Made by a program: the position numbers and the translations under genes
Source: Acanthochromis polyacanthus
Taxonomy: Eukaryota; Chordata; Actinopteri; Pomacentridae
Length of the DNA: 64,000 nucleotides
NCBI RefSeq assembly: GCF_021347895.1
Contig: NC_067129.1
Location: 32,277,690 to 32,341,689 of the forward strand
Direction of reading: 5' to 3'
Notes under the pieces: generated by a model
Database searches by the model: none
The model's input: only the letters and a program-made list of their open reading frames with translations
What the model was told of the DNA's origin: nothing
In this document: in pieces, positions 25,101 to 36,835 of the stretch
Numbering within the stretch: the first letter of the stretch is position 1
Layout of the letters: each line of letters opens with the position of its first letter

Positions 25101-27038
25101 ACAGGGTCACAATGTTTTCACAATTAAGAAAATTCTCATATTACATTTTAAAAACCTGCAAATTGTTTTTCTCAACCAGCTGCTAGCTTGGCGTGCTAAA
25201 TACCATCACTTAGTGCCATTTATTTTAGCACAATGTTGATGCTAATCGCGCTTTCATCGGTTTCCACTTTGCTGAGACACACATAATTTAGCTAAATTAT
25301 TAAACCTTTATTACCGTGTAACGTGTTCTCTCTATCTAAATGCAAAAGTATTCTTTCTAATAGTATGCTGGTGAAGCTAGTATCATAAACCTAAAATTGA
25401 GCTGCGTAGCATTAGCCTAGCTGACTCTTTCACTAGTTAGCTAACTGATAATTTCTCCTTGACTCAAATGTTTCAGGAATTAAAACTCTGTTTTGCTAAA
25501 ATCTTGATGGTTTCTGTATTTTCACAGCACACAGTAAAGACGCACCTCTAGAGCACTTTTATGCTATTTATACCGATGCATGTGAACCATCTGTAAAAAT
25601 TTTCTCCTGAGTAGTGTAGCGACTGGAGAATTAATCTCTGATAAACAGAGAAAGTAATCGCATGGCACTGATGCAGCTCATTGTTTTTTCTCCACAATTG
25701 ACGTTAAGCCTGTCTTTAGTAGCATGCAAATGGACAAAGAGCCTGGTATTCGTGTGTGCTGCTCCTTGGACGGTGGTTTTGATGTGTCTCAAATACTTGA
25801 TTTTTCACGCTTTCTATCAGGACAAACTGCAAAAAGCAACACAGGAGCTCACACTGAATGTAAACACAGGGAAATGTTGAGAGTCAGTTTTATTTTACTT
25901 TAAATATATGATTTAAACCACCTCAAACTGAGACAGTTTCACTAGCGCTAAATGCAAACAGCTACTCTTGCTAGGCTAGTTAGCAATTAGCAAGACCAGA
26001 TTATCTGGCGTTTCTCTCTCACTGTAATCAGATGTAGCTTCCTTCTTTATGTGGTATATAAATTTCCAAACTGTTGGAGCATGAAATTATTTTTTCAAAC
26101 ACAGGAAAGTGTGTAAATTAGCTGTAGCAAAGGCTATCTCACCAGCTAGCTGTTATTAGCCACATTGCAGCCACTGCAGTTGGTTTTTACATGCTGTTAC
26201 TTTTTTTTTGTTCACGTCAATTATGCATTTCTATGGGATAAAAATTTTCTACAGTAAGGTAAATATATAGTAATATATAGTAGCTGCTTTTTGAATATAC
26301 ACAATGCTATCACACTAAGTTTCACATAAATCTGAGAAACAAAATGGCGATGTTATTGTTTTTCTAATTGCTTCTAGTTTTTACCGGAACTTTATAATTT
26401 ATTGAGGAGGCAAACACTTGAATAATTGATGTCATTGCAGTTCTGAGGAAAACTAGGAGAAAATTTTCTCCCTATGCACTCTTGTCCCAAATCAGCATAC
26501 GTTTTAAAGCCTTCTGACGTTTTATTATTTTAGCTTACAGATGCACTTTTTCCTCTGCTTTGCCTTCATCCTCTTGGTTTCTAAGAGGGCTGGTTGCTGT
26601 TGAGCTGTTAAATGTGATTTTGTGTGGTTAATGTATTTTCCATGTCTTTCTTCATTAGATTTTCTTTCTTCTGTTCTAATGGACTCTTGATACGAGAACA
26701 AAATTGCAAAGAAAACCAGCCGGCATAGAAGCATACAATGACTTTTGTGAGCATTTCACACTGGCGACGTTGATTTTTTTCCACCATCTGTTCCTGTTTT
26801 AGTTCAGCTTTCCTTTAATTAATTGTGAAATATTAAAAAAAAAACTGAAATGTAAATACCAAAAATATTAATTGCTTGTACTTAAGTGAAGGATGGTTGC
26901 AAATAAAATAATGTGTTCTTTTTAAAAATGTTGCTGAAATCTTGTAAAATCATGATGTTTGGCCTTCTCACTGCGGTCCTGGATTAGGTTTGAAGGTTCC
27001 CACACTGATTAAAGGAATCAAAAAGAAACACAACCTTG
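22151..27038. other. Intergenic region without a recognisable gene
   Basis: AT-rich, with many GCTAGC/TTAGCTAA-like words. It contains duplicated segment copy 2 (25025-26360). Short open frames at 22361-22654 and 26525-26734 have no family signature, start context or splice support, and I do not call them genes. Confidence 0.6.
25025..26360 (+). repeat. Duplicated segment, copy 2 (downstream of st6gal1)
   Basis: A direct, diverged copy of parts of 18715-21120. The block order differs: the GCACACAGT block comes second here (25480-25565) but last in the intron copy. It lacks both the last st6gal1 exon and the TTAA-flanked insertion. Confidence 0.75.
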
Positions 27039-27042
27039 TTAA

Positions 27043-27576
27043 CCCTTTAAGCTTCAGTCAATTCCAGCTGTTTTCAGTACAAAAAATCGCTAATATTCTA
27101 TTTTTAAATAAAAAAAATTACGAAAAATACGGGGAATATTGGACGCGCATCGGGAGGTGCATTTCCTTGAAAACGACCGATTCGGGGATTTTATACCGAC
27201 TTCAGGACATGTTTTGGACAAAATAGTTTACTGGCTTGTGTCATCTGATGTAAAAGGTTGGATTATGGCCGTTTTTGTGGAATCTTTTTTTTGTGTGTAA
27301 TAATAAACCCGGAAATGTGAGTTGCGCTGTGTGCTTTGAAGCCGTGTATAGAGAACGGATGGATGAATATTTGTTTTTGTCGGACAAATGTGTTTTTCTC
27401 ACCCGCTGTGGTAATCGCATCTGAAAGTGGTTTATACTGGCGGATTCATGAGAATCTAAGCTTTCCATCGGTGTATAGTGTTTGTATAATCGCGTTTGCA
27501 CCCGTCGGACATTCTTGAAATTCCTATGCAAATTAGTTGGTGTACCGCCGGCGGTACACTGAAGCTTAAAAATTGT
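27043..27576 (+). mobile_element. TTAA-flanked non-autonomous element, short copy
   Basis: It starts CCCTTTAAGCTTCAGTC directly after TTAA (27039-27042) and ends CTGAAGCTTAAAAATTG, with TTAA at 27577-27580. GCTTCAGT and ACTGAAGC form subterminal inverted repeats. A GTACCGCCGGCGGTAC palindrome lies near the right end. The interior matches 19223-20568 in inverse orientation. No protein is encoded. The right boundary is uncertain by about 10 bp. Confidence 0.6.
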
Positions 27577-28199
27577 TTAATTTTTTGTGATGCTTTCCAG
27601 AGGATGAACCAGATGACAGTTTCTACGGAAATATGTTGACACTTAATTGATGAAATTGATATAAAAATAGATAAATGTACATATAAAGGTACTAATGATG
27701 GTACGAGCAGTACAAACAATATGAGATATATGCAGTACATATACAGTATATATAGTATGAACAGTGATCAGAGACCCAGTGAGAAATCCAGAGTGCACAT
27801 TATGGAGCAATAATTACAAAAAACAACATGGTCAATTATAATGTTGATAATAATCCTATTCAGGATTAATAGATAGTTTCACAGTTTTAACACATATATT
27901 AATGTAAACAGATAGATATCAGAACAGATGAATAAGTGAGGTGATTATGAATGGAAAATAATGAATCATAACAAACTCTGTTAACCTCAAATTTAAAAAA
28001 AAGGAATCATACTTAAATAAATACTGAATTATCCCGTCAGGCAGTGCATTATTACAGAGAGTAAGTTATTTTAAAAAAAAAAAGAACAGCTCAGAAATAA
28101 CTTCCTCAAACTGCTGTGTTCTCATCCAAAGTGGTCAAACAGCGCCCCCAAAATCCCGTTAGTGGCCAAAAATATATTACACACATAAAATGACGGGAA

Positions 28200-28360
28200 A
28201 CACTTAATTTCTGATTGGCTGAGTCTGGTCACAGGGCAGCTTCCAGCTTCTGCAGAAGCCTGATGATGAGCTGATCATTTGAATCAGGTGTGTTGGAGCA
28301 GGGAAGCATCTAAAACATGCAGGACAGTGGGTCTTGAGGAACAGGGTTGAGAACCATTGG
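28200..28360. repeat. Possible fragment of a hAT-type interspersed repeat
   Basis: The stretch TCTTGAGGAACAGGGTTGAG followed by AACCATTG resembles the end of a common fish hAT-type short element. The opposite end was not located, so only a fragment is claimed. The pentamer array begins immediately after it. Confidence 0.4.
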
Positions 28361-28950
28361 CATAGTATATAATAGCATAGTATAGCATAGCATAGTATAG
28401 TATATAATAGCATGATAGCATAGTATAGTATATAATAGCATAGTATAGTATAGCATAGCATAGTATATAATAGCATAGTATAGTATAGCATAGTATATAA
28501 TAGCATAGTATAGCATAGCATAGTATATAATAGCATAGTATAGTATAGCATAGCATAGCATAGTATATAATAGCATAGTATAGCATAGCATAGTATATAA
28601 TAGCATAGTATAGTATAGCATAGCATAGTATATAATAGCATAGTATAGTATAGCATAGTATATAATAGCATAGTATAGCATAGTATATAATAGCATAGTA
28701 TAGTATAGCATAGCATAGTATATAATAGCATAGTATAGCATAGCATAGTATATAATAGCATAGTATAGCATAGCATAGTATAGCATAGTTTAGTATAGCA
28801 TAGCATAGCATAGCATATAATAGCATAGTATAGTATAGCATAGCATAGTATATAATAGCATAGCATAGTATATAATAGCATAGCATAGCATAGTATATAA
28901 TAGCATAGCATAGTATATAATAGCATAGTATAGTATAGCATAGCATAGTA
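28361..28950 (+). repeat. TATAGCATAG-type minisatellite
   Basis: About 590 bp of the pentamers ATAGC, ATAGT and ATATA alternate in larger units such as GCATAGTATATAATAGCATA. It encodes only repetitive Y/L/C/M strings in three minus-strand frames, which are not genes. Purity is high, so length polymorphism is likely. Confidence 0.95.
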
Positions 28951-29255
28951 CAGGACATTATAGAATAGAATAGCACTGCAGTACAGTATAATATACTTTA
29001 GTATTATAGAGTACTACAGTACAGTATAATATTGTATTGTATGTAAAAGCAGAGGAAGAAGAGATTTCATTAGTTTTTAAAAAAAATTATGAATCTTTAT
29101 GTCTACTATTTTTGTGGATCATCAGGTTTTTCGGTCACTATATTTGATCAATTAAGTGTTCTGAAATGGAGACAGGGGAAAATACTTTCAGATGTTGCTT
29201 GTTTGAGGCCTTTTACCTGTAACTTAAATGTAAAAATCTGACGTTTCCTCTGCAG

Positions 29256-29377
29256 GACACCATGTGTCGGAACTGTGTCTACGCAGCCTTCTGCACGGTC
29301 TGCAGCAACTGTCAGATGTCCAGAGAAATGAAGACAAGAAACATCCAATGGTTGTGGTCAGCGCCAAAAACACATGA
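29256..29377 (+). pseudogene. PLAC8-like last exon, probably a broken gene fragment
   Basis: After a good acceptor (TTTCCTCTGCAG, ending 29255) the frame reads DTMCRNCVYAAFCTVCSNCQ, then MSREMKTRN. This matches the cysteine-rich FCxxCxxCQMxRExKxR end of the PLAC8/cornifelin family of small Cys-rich proteins. The main frame runs past the expected end. A shifted frame gives MVVVSAKNT and a TGA at 29375-29377, as if one base were lost. No upstream PLAC8 exons were found in the preceding 7 kb. It is a decayed gene, an orphan exon, or a gene whose other exons I missed. Confidence 0.5.
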
Positions 29378-29732
29378 CCTCTATCGTCAGTCGTCTTCAC
29401 CAGCAGGGCTGCCACATGGGCCAATAAACCAAAGTCTGCATATTAATCTTGTTTTACTGCAGTCCGTTGAGACAGAGTGGAGATGAAATGGTTAATAGAG
29501 CATCATTGACTGAATAACTGTCGTATGATGCTGTAATGTTGCTTTATTAGAGTTAGCTGGGTTGCTAACCCACTGAATCCAGCATCACTAAAGCTCTCAG
29601 TGCTGGAATTGGTTGAAAACAGGTTTTCTTTTAATGAGTCTATTGTTTTTCCCTCTGAGACAAAAAACAACAATAATGCTGTTTGTAGAATTTTTTTAAG
29701 TGAATATCTGTCACCAGTAAATTATTATTACA

Positions 29733-29769
<37 letters not shown>

Positions 29770-32193
29770 GTCTGAGATTCTGTCTTTTAAAGTCTGGAAA
29801 TGGAATAATAATTTGTGGCTATTTGCAAATAATTTACCATAATTTGTCCCACAGAAAAACAATCCAGAAACTGAGAGGTTTTTTACAGTAAGAAGTGACT
29901 GAAAATGTGTTTTTTTTTCTTTTTATTATTTGTTTTCAATGTATTATAGCCGTCGTCCATTTTTATTTTCCCCTCTGAGACAATAACACAAATATATTTA
30001 TAAACTGCAATGGATTTTAAAAAGTCTGGATAAATATTTGAAAATGGACAAAAAAGGTTGAAAAACTTTGAAAATGAAAATGTGTTTATTATTGAACATG
30101 TTGATATCTGCAAGCTGCTATTTTATTTTATATCTTTTCAAATATCTGGCATTGATGCAGAAACATATTGTCCTCCAGAAAGAAAAAGAGAATGTAGAAC
30201 TTAACTAGTTGGGTTTTTTTTTAAATAAAAATATAGTTCAGAGTCAGTCTACTCTTTAAAATGTATCCGTTATTAGTTTATGTCTTCAAATATATTGAAC
30301 AAGCTCACTTTCATCAAGTACAGATTTATTCTCAATAAAAAGGACAAAAATGCGGATGGGCCGGTGTTATTTCTTTACAGATTCATTCACCTCTCAGCCA
30401 AAAGAAGGTAAATATACTGGTAAATATACAATGAAGTCATGACTGTAAAACCGACAAAGAGCACACAGCACATCAAGCTCACACAGTCACTTCCAATTAA
30501 GTTGAAATAAAATTCAATTCAGCTTCTGCATTGCCGTAATTCAGCCACTAGAGGGCGTCACACTCTTCACAATGGGCCACCAGCTTGTTACAGGTGAGGT
30601 CACATCATCACACAGGATTCACATCATGATGCTTCATGTCTCACATCAGAAAAATATACACTCTATTGTACTTTACAGTGGTAAATAAAGCGTTTCTTTT
30701 CATAACTTTTAAACTTACTCTGTGGAAGTATGAAATGAGAACAAGCTGCCAGCTGACATTCAACCACAACTTGTCATTTCATTGGTTTATGTGCTGCTGT
30801 GATATTTAGGTTGATTGAACCCACTACCATGTTTATAGAGCATTACTAAATCACTAAATTGTGTTCTTACTGCACTGCTCTACATAAACCACCTGCCTCT
30901 TCTGACTTGTCCATTACCATTTCTATAATACACTATTTCCTGCATCGTACACCATGTCCACACTGTATGTTTATAGTCTGTCTTCTGGTGCATCTCTCTT
31001 TTCTCTAAGTATATGATTCACCAAGTATCTGGACTTCTTACAGTTGTCACTATGATTTCTGTTGTCATTTTTCTGAAGCTGCACTGCAGACCAGGTCAAT
31101 CAACATTTCATTTCTTACTGTATGATTGTATGTGGCTGGAAAAACAATAACTTTGACTTGTAGACCAGAGAGCTGTCAGGACTACTTGTCAAGTGTCAGA
31201 GGACCAGGGCAGTAAAATACTACTTGAATGCTGTAGTTTCTCTCTTTAACAAACAGACACATGAATGCTCATCATAACCAGGATACTACACTACAGTGAT
31301 GCTCTTTGTTCTAGTCTGCCAAAGAACACAAGAAATCCTTATTTTCAACATTTGTCTTTTAGAAATCCTTCAAAGTCCAGACTGAAAACTCAACCTTGCT
31401 TTCACACATTTGGATGTGGTTTTCTAAATGCTTTTATTTAATAAATCTGCAGATTAGTCCTGTATTCATTATTTTTCTACCTCTTAGGTAGTCCCAGATT
31501 TTCTGCAAACACATTCAATTTGTTCTGTTTTCATTTTTTTTTCAATCGTCCCTTCTTGTAAAATTCTGTCACACTGTAGTTTCATCAAGTAGAATATGAG
31601 TAAAATAACAAGAAAGAGTCATTATCAATCACTTTAGTAATCACAATTTTTCACCAATTTTTCACTGCAACATTCCAGTTTAATAAAAAAATAAATACAG
31701 AAAATACAGTTCACATTGTTGTTCACCCTTGGAAAAAAAAAATCCAGTGAAAGATGAGACAGAGGTGAAAGGTGTCTTTCAGATGAGGTGGGTGACGCTA
31801 CATAGGACAAAGAACCAGAAAGAGATTGTTTCTGTCAGAGAGCAGCTGATAACAACAACAACTCAACACGACCACTGAAAGTGCTGACAGGAAAATCTCA
31901 AACATCACATCCGTCCTGGAGAGAACAGAAAGAGTCACGACATGTACTACTGGACGTAACTATCACTAATAATATAATCTCAGCAAGAACAATAATACTT
32001 TGTTGTGACAGGATCCTACTGTTGCAGAGGGTTTAAGACAGACTGACAAAAGTACACGACGACATTCTAAAAACAACGTAGTGGAAGCTCAATCAGAAGC
32101 TTTCAAGCTAAATCAAGAATTTGGAAGCTTTAGGGTGTGATTTACAATTAATACCACATTTATAGGCACATATGGAGCTTTGTTCATTTACAT
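29378..32193. other. Intergenic region, no gene seen
   Basis: AT-rich sequence with an (ATT)n microsatellite at about 29732-29768 and no coding signature. The 30530-30560 words (CAGCCACTAGAGGGCG) are of a kind common in short interspersed repeats. It includes the 3' flank of the odorant receptor gene. Confidence 0.6.
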
Positions 32194-33165
32194 TTAAGCC
32201 GAGGATGAGACCTCAGACTTCACTATGACGAATGAGAGTCTCAGTCGGCAGCAGAGGTTGAACATGAGGACAGGCCTGATGCTCTGATCTCTGAGGCCGT
32301 AGATGAGTGGACTCAGACATCTGGGCACAATGAAAATAAGCAAATAAACAACATTGTGGATGCGGGCAAACATGACCCTGGTTACTATTGTTGACAGAGT
32401 CATGAGCAGTGGAACGTAAATGGTGGAGGAGAGACTGAGGCCCAACTGCACCAGATGCAGCAGCAGAGTGTTTCGAGCCTTATGGGCTGAAGCTTTGTCT
32501 GCACAGGCCGACCTGGCTGCTGCTGCAACACCAACATAGGAGGAAATGACTGTCACACCGGCTGATGTGAACACAAAACATGTGAATGCTCCGTTATAAG
32601 CTTCAGATATTGGTCCAGCAAACATGCTCATGCTCGAACACATTCCTTTGACCTGTACGTTCAGCAGGTTGTCAAAAGGAAGCTCTAAAAGCAGAAGAAG
32701 TTGAATGAGAACATTCAGAAAAGAAAACATCCAAATCAAAATGATTGCCACATCTGTGTTTCTGACAGTGACGATATCAGCATGTCTCAGTGGGTAACAC
32801 ACAGCAACATATCTCTCCACAGACATCACCACCAGAGTGAGGGGAGAGATCGTAGTGGTGAAATTAGCGAGCTGAGTGAGAAATCCACAGAGAGGATACG
32901 TCATTATTACTCTATCAGCAGCCAACAGGAACAGAACCTGACTCAGAATCAGCTGCACAGTTTCAGCAAACAGCAGGTTATACAGCAGAATGTAGCGAGC
33001 AGTCTCACAAAACACAGCTTTACTCCTCAGAGTGAACAACATGATCCCGTTAACGTAGAGAAACACACAGCATGGCAGCATGGTCACAATGGAGAACAAT
33101 ACAATCCCCAGCAGGCTGTCATCCTGCAGCCCAGCTGTGGTGTTATTCTGATTTCTGAATGACAT
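32194..33165 (-). CDS. Odorant receptor, 131-2-like (single exon)
   Basis: A 323-residue G-protein-coupled receptor in one uninterrupted exon, as usual for fish olfactory receptors, expected in the plasma membrane of sensory neurons. Seven hydrophobic segments are visible. The N-terminus has a sequon (N7-N8-T9), and the conserved extracellular cysteine is C93. The helix-3/loop-2 signature is MSVERYVAVCYPLRH (residues 114-128), a variant of the MxxxRYVAICxPLxH odorant-receptor motif, with HKARNTLLLH in the third cytoplasmic loop. TM7 ends SPLIYGLRD (285-293) instead of the classical NPxxY. This combination fits the 131-2 group better than tetrapod-type receptors. No stop or frameshift. The ligand is unknown. 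The start at 33165 is the first Met of the open frame and gives normal family length. Confidence 0.9.
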   Translation of the reverse strand: MSFRNQNNTTAGLQDDSLLGIVLFSIVTMLPCCVFLYVNGIMLFTLRSKAVFCETARYILLYNLLFAETVQLILSQVLFLLAADRVIMTYPLCGFLTQLANFTTTISPLTLVVMSVERYVAVCYPLRHADIVTVRNTDVAIILIWMFSFLNVLIQLLLLLELPFDNLLNVQVKGMCSSMSMFAGPISEAYNGAFTCFVFTSAGVTVISSYVGVAAAARSACADKASAHKARNTLLLHLVQLGLSLSSTIYVPLLMTLSTIVTRVMFARIHNVVYLLIFIVPRCLSPLIYGLRDQSIRPVLMFNLCCRLRLSFVIVKSEVSSSA

Positions 33166-33874
33166 TTCAGAGATTCATGATGGAAGTGAAGCACAAAAAC
33201 ACAATGAAGGTGTTAAAAATACAACTTAGAACGATGCTCTTTGGAGCCAAACACGGTATCATCCAAACACACCTTAGCGTAGCAGCAGGTTGTTGTGTCA
33301 CAGTGTGGGCAGAGCTGATCTGCAGAGATGACTAAACCTCTGCTGTTGTTTTTGAACTCTGTCCTCACAGCAGCTTCACGTCACACCATCACATGTCCAC
33401 GCATCAGCAGAGGAAGACATAAACCAGCCAGCAGCTGTGCAGCTGGAAAACACCAAGTACCCAACAAAATATGGAAATACAGTGGGTACGGAAAGTATTC
33501 AGACCCCTTGAAATTTTTCACTCTCTCTGTCATTGCAACCATTTGCCAAAATCAAAAATTTCATTTTATTTCTCATTAATGTACACTCAGCACCCAATCT
33601 TGACAGATAAAAACAGAAATGTAGAAAATTTGCAAATGTCTTAAAAAATAAAAACCTAAATATCACATGGTCAGAAGTATTCAGATCCTTTGCAGCGACA
33701 TTCATATTTAACTCACATGCTGTCCATTTCTTCTGATCCTCCTCGAGATGGTTCTGCTTCTTTATTGGAGTCCAGCTGTGTTTAATTAAACTGATTGGAC
33801 TTGATTAGGAAAGGCACTTACCTGTCTGTATAAGACCTTACAGCTCACAGTGCATGTCAGAGCAAATGAGAATC

Positions 33875-35432
33875 ATGAGGTGGAAGGAACTGCCCAAGGA
33901 GCTCAGAGACAGAATTGTGGCAAGGCACAGATCTGGACAAGGTTACAAAAGAATTTCTGCAGCACTCAAGGTTCCTCAGAGCACAGTGGTCTCCATAATC
34001 CTCAAATGGAAGAAGTTTGGGACGACCACAACTCTTCCTAGACCTGGCCGTCCAGGAAAACTGAGCAATGGTGGGAGAAGAGCCTTGGTGAGAGAGGTAA
34101 AGAAGAACCCAAAGATCACTGTGGCTGAGCTCCAGAGATGCAGTCAGAAGATAGGAGAAAGTTCCACAACATCAACTATCACTGCAGCCCTCCACCAGTC
34201 AGGGCTTTATGGCAGAGTGGCCCGACGGAAGCCTCTCCTCAGTGCAAGACACATGAAAGCCCGCATAGAGTTTAAAAAACACATGAAGGACTCCCAGACT
34301 ATGAGAAATAAGATTCTCTGGTCTGATGAGACCAAGATTGAACTTTTTGGTGTTAATTCTAAGCGGTATGTGTGGAGAAAAGCAGGCACTGCTCATCACC
34401 TGATCAATACAATCCCTACAGTGAAACATGGTGGTGGGAGTATGTGGTATCTGATCTGTTACATGTATTACTTAATAAGTTAATAGAGTGGAATCTGTTT
34501 TGTTTGTTCTAGTATCTGATATGAGTTGCTTGTTATATGTAGTGTCTGCTCTGGTAGCTCTGACCACAGATGGAACCTGCATGACATGTGTGACTAATTC
34601 TATCCATGCCATTGGAATGTGTTCTCCTGTTTACAGAGCCCTGTTGGAGGTGTTTTTATGAGGGTTCTTCTGTCCAAAACACTGATTTAGGGATTCTTCA
34701 GCTGTTGTAGAGAAGGGGAGTTGTTTGGGGATGCTCTCTGCTTTCCCATATGGTAGGCAATAAAGAACCATATGTTATGACCCCTCCTATATGTTGAAAA
34801 CCTATAAAAGGGATTGCTGGCTATTGTCCAGCAAGGATTCGATTGGCTGGCTCCTTCCAGGCAGCTTCTGTTTGTACTGATGCTGCTCTTTCTTTTAATA
34901 AAATACTTTTAAAGAAAGTCAGTGTCACGGACATTTCCCCTTCACCTGCACATCACGGACATCAGAGAGAGAAACGACAAGCATCATGTTTTGGGGGTGT
35001 TTTTCAGCTGCAGGGACAGGACGACTGGTTGCAATTGAAGGAAGGATGAATGCGGCCAAGTACAGAGATATCCTGGAGGAAAACCTCTTCCAGAGTGCTC
35101 AGGACCTCAGACTGGGCCGAAGGTTCACCTTTCAACAGGACAATGACCCTAAGCACACAGCTAAAATAACAAAGGAGTGGCTTCAGAACAACTCTGTGAC
35201 CGTTCTTGACTGGCCCAGCCAGAGCCCTGACCTAAACCCAATTGAGCATCTCTGGAGAGACCTCAAAATGTCTGTCCACCAACGTTCACCATCCAACCTG
35301 ACAGAACTGGAGAGGATCTGCAAGGAAGAATGGCAGAGGATCCCCAAATCCAGGTGTGAAAAACTTGTTGCGTCATTCCCAAGAAGACTCATGGCTATAC
35401 TAGCTGAAAAGAGTGCTTCTACTCAATACTGA
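33875..35432 (+). pseudogene. Tc1 transposase interrupted by a solo LTR
   Basis: The 5' half (from about 33875, MRWKELPKELRDRIV) runs openly through the DNA-binding region and WSDETKIELF to KHGGGS. It is then cut at 34443. The 3' half resumes near 34984 (IMFWGCFSAAG) and continues through QQDNDPKH and [15 protein letters not shown] to the stop at 35430-35432. Both halves are free of stops, so the LTR insertion is the only lesion I see. An upstream in-frame ATG at 33854 is possible. Confidence 0.9.
34443..34979 (+). mobile_element. Solo LTR of a retrovirus-like or LTR retrotransposon
   Basis: The 537-bp insert starts TG and ends CA. It is flanked by a 4-bp target duplication with one mismatch (AGTA at 34439-34442, AGCA at 34980-34983). 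It contains a TATA-box-like CCTATAAAAGGG at about 34800-34811 and AATAAA at about 34898. There is no internal coding region, primer-binding site or second LTR, so recombination probably removed the rest. The parent family is unknown. Confidence 0.82.
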
Positions 35433-35689
35433 GCACAGGGTCTGAATACTTATGACCATGTGATATTTCAGTTTTTCTTTTTAAATACATTTGCAAAACT
35501 TTCTATGTTTCTGTTTTTTTTCTGTCAAGATGGGGTGCTGAGTGTACATTAATGAGAAATAAAATGAACTTTTTTGATTTTGGCAAATGGCTGCAATGAC
35601 ACAGAGAGTGAAAAATTTCAAGGGGTCTGAATACTTTCCATACCCACTGTATGTTGGAGAACATAGTGGAGAAGTTCCTATGTTTTCAC

Positions 35690-36215
35690 GATTTTTGTAT
35701 GTGCCGCCAGGACACCAACGACTTGTCTAAAGGAGATGTGAGAAAGAGACTAGTGAATGAGGCCACCAAGACATTTATGAGTAGTCTAAAGGAGTTACAA
35801 AAAATTACTAAGGGATGTCATCAACACACCTATGACTGTGTTGAAAGAGTTTCAAGAAAGACACTCGTCAGGGAGACCACCAAGAAAGACACCTATGATT
35901 TGTCTGAAGGAGGTACAAGAATGACACTAGTGATGGAGGCCACCAAGACAGCTATAAGTAGTCTGAAGGAGTTACAAGAAAGAGACTAGTGATGGAGGCC
36001 ATCAAAACTCCTATGACTCCTTAAAGGAATTACAAGACAGAGGCAAGTGAGGGAGGTCACCAAGACACCTATGAGTAGTCTGAAGAAGTTACAGAAAATT
36101 ACTAAGGAAGTTCACCAAGACACATGATTCTGGAGAAAGAGTTACAAGAAAGACACTTATAAGGGAAGCCACCAAGAAAGACACCTATGGCTTGTCTAGA
36201 GAGTTGCACCAAAAA
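35690..36215 (+). repeat. Minisatellite with units of about 60 bp
   Basis: Degenerate tandem units carry GAGTTACAAGAAAGAGAC, TAGTGATGGAGGCCACCAAG and ACACCTATGA. At least seven units are recognisable. A 112-codon open frame across part of it is incidental. Confidence 0.8.
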
Positions 36216-36835
36216 GATGAGTGAGGGAGGTCCAGAGGTCCAGCCAGGGAGGTCCAGCCAGGGAGGTCCGGAGGTCCGGCTAGGAAGGGGCCGGTCAAGG
36301 AGGTCCGATCAGGGAGGTCCGGAGGTCTGGTCAGGGAGGTCCGGGGTTCCGGTCAGGGAGATCCGGAGGTCCGGCCAGGGCGGTCCAGAGGTCCGGTCAG
36401 GGAGGTCCGGCCAGGGAGGGCCGGTCAGGCAGGTCCGGAGGTCCGGTCAGGGAGGTCCGGCCAGGGAGATCCGGAAGTCCAGTCAGGGAGGTCTGGAGGT
36501 CCTCTCAGGGAGGTCCAGCCAGGGAGGGCCGGTCAAGGAGGTCCGGTCAGGGAGGTCCGGAGGTCTGGTCAGGGAGGTCCGGGGGTTCCAGTCAGGAAGA
36601 TCCGGAGGTCCGGCCAGGGCGGTCCAGAGGTCCGGTCAGGGAGGTCCGGCCAGGGAGGGCCAGTCAGGGAGGTCCGGAGGTCCGGTCAGGGAGGTCTGGC
36701 AAGGGAGATCCGGAGGTCCAGTCAGGGCGGTCCAGAGGTCCGGTCAGGGAGGTCCGGCCAGGGAGGGCCAGTCAGGGAGGTCCGGAGGTCCGGTCCAGAG
36801 GTCTGGTCAGGGAGATCCGGAGGTCTGGTCAGCGA
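36216..36835 (+). repeat. GC-rich GGAGGTCCGGTCAGG minisatellite
   Basis: About 620 bp of alternating 14-17-bp units (GGAGGTCCGGTCAGGG, AGGTCCGGCCAGGG) with higher-order repeats. One frame reads as a G/P/S/R-rich collagen-like string, which follows from the unit length and is not evidence of a gene. Confidence 0.92.

Larger units (their letters stand above)
33480..35649 (+). mobile_element. Tc1 element, CAGTGGGTACGGAAAG family, split by an LTR
   Basis: The ends CAGTGGGTACGGAAAGTATT and its complement (AATACTTTCCATACCCACTG) are flanked by TA at 33478-33479 and 35650-35651. Without the 537-bp LTR and its 4-bp duplication the element is 1629 bp, a normal Tc1 length. Long inverted repeats of roughly 170-200 bp are visible at both ends. 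Confidence 0.93.

Noticed and set aside
28204..28976. Three overlapping minus-strand frames of 158-245 codons rich in Y, L, C and M
   Set aside because: All are translations of the TATAGCATAG array; open in several frames at once and without unique sequence.
32701..33162. 153-codon frame antisense to the odorant receptor
   Set aside because: Shadow of the receptor gene; hydrophilic and without motifs.
36216..36835. CRISPR-like array
   Set aside because: The units are contiguous and of mixed length, with no conserved repeat separated by unique spacers, in a vertebrate genome.
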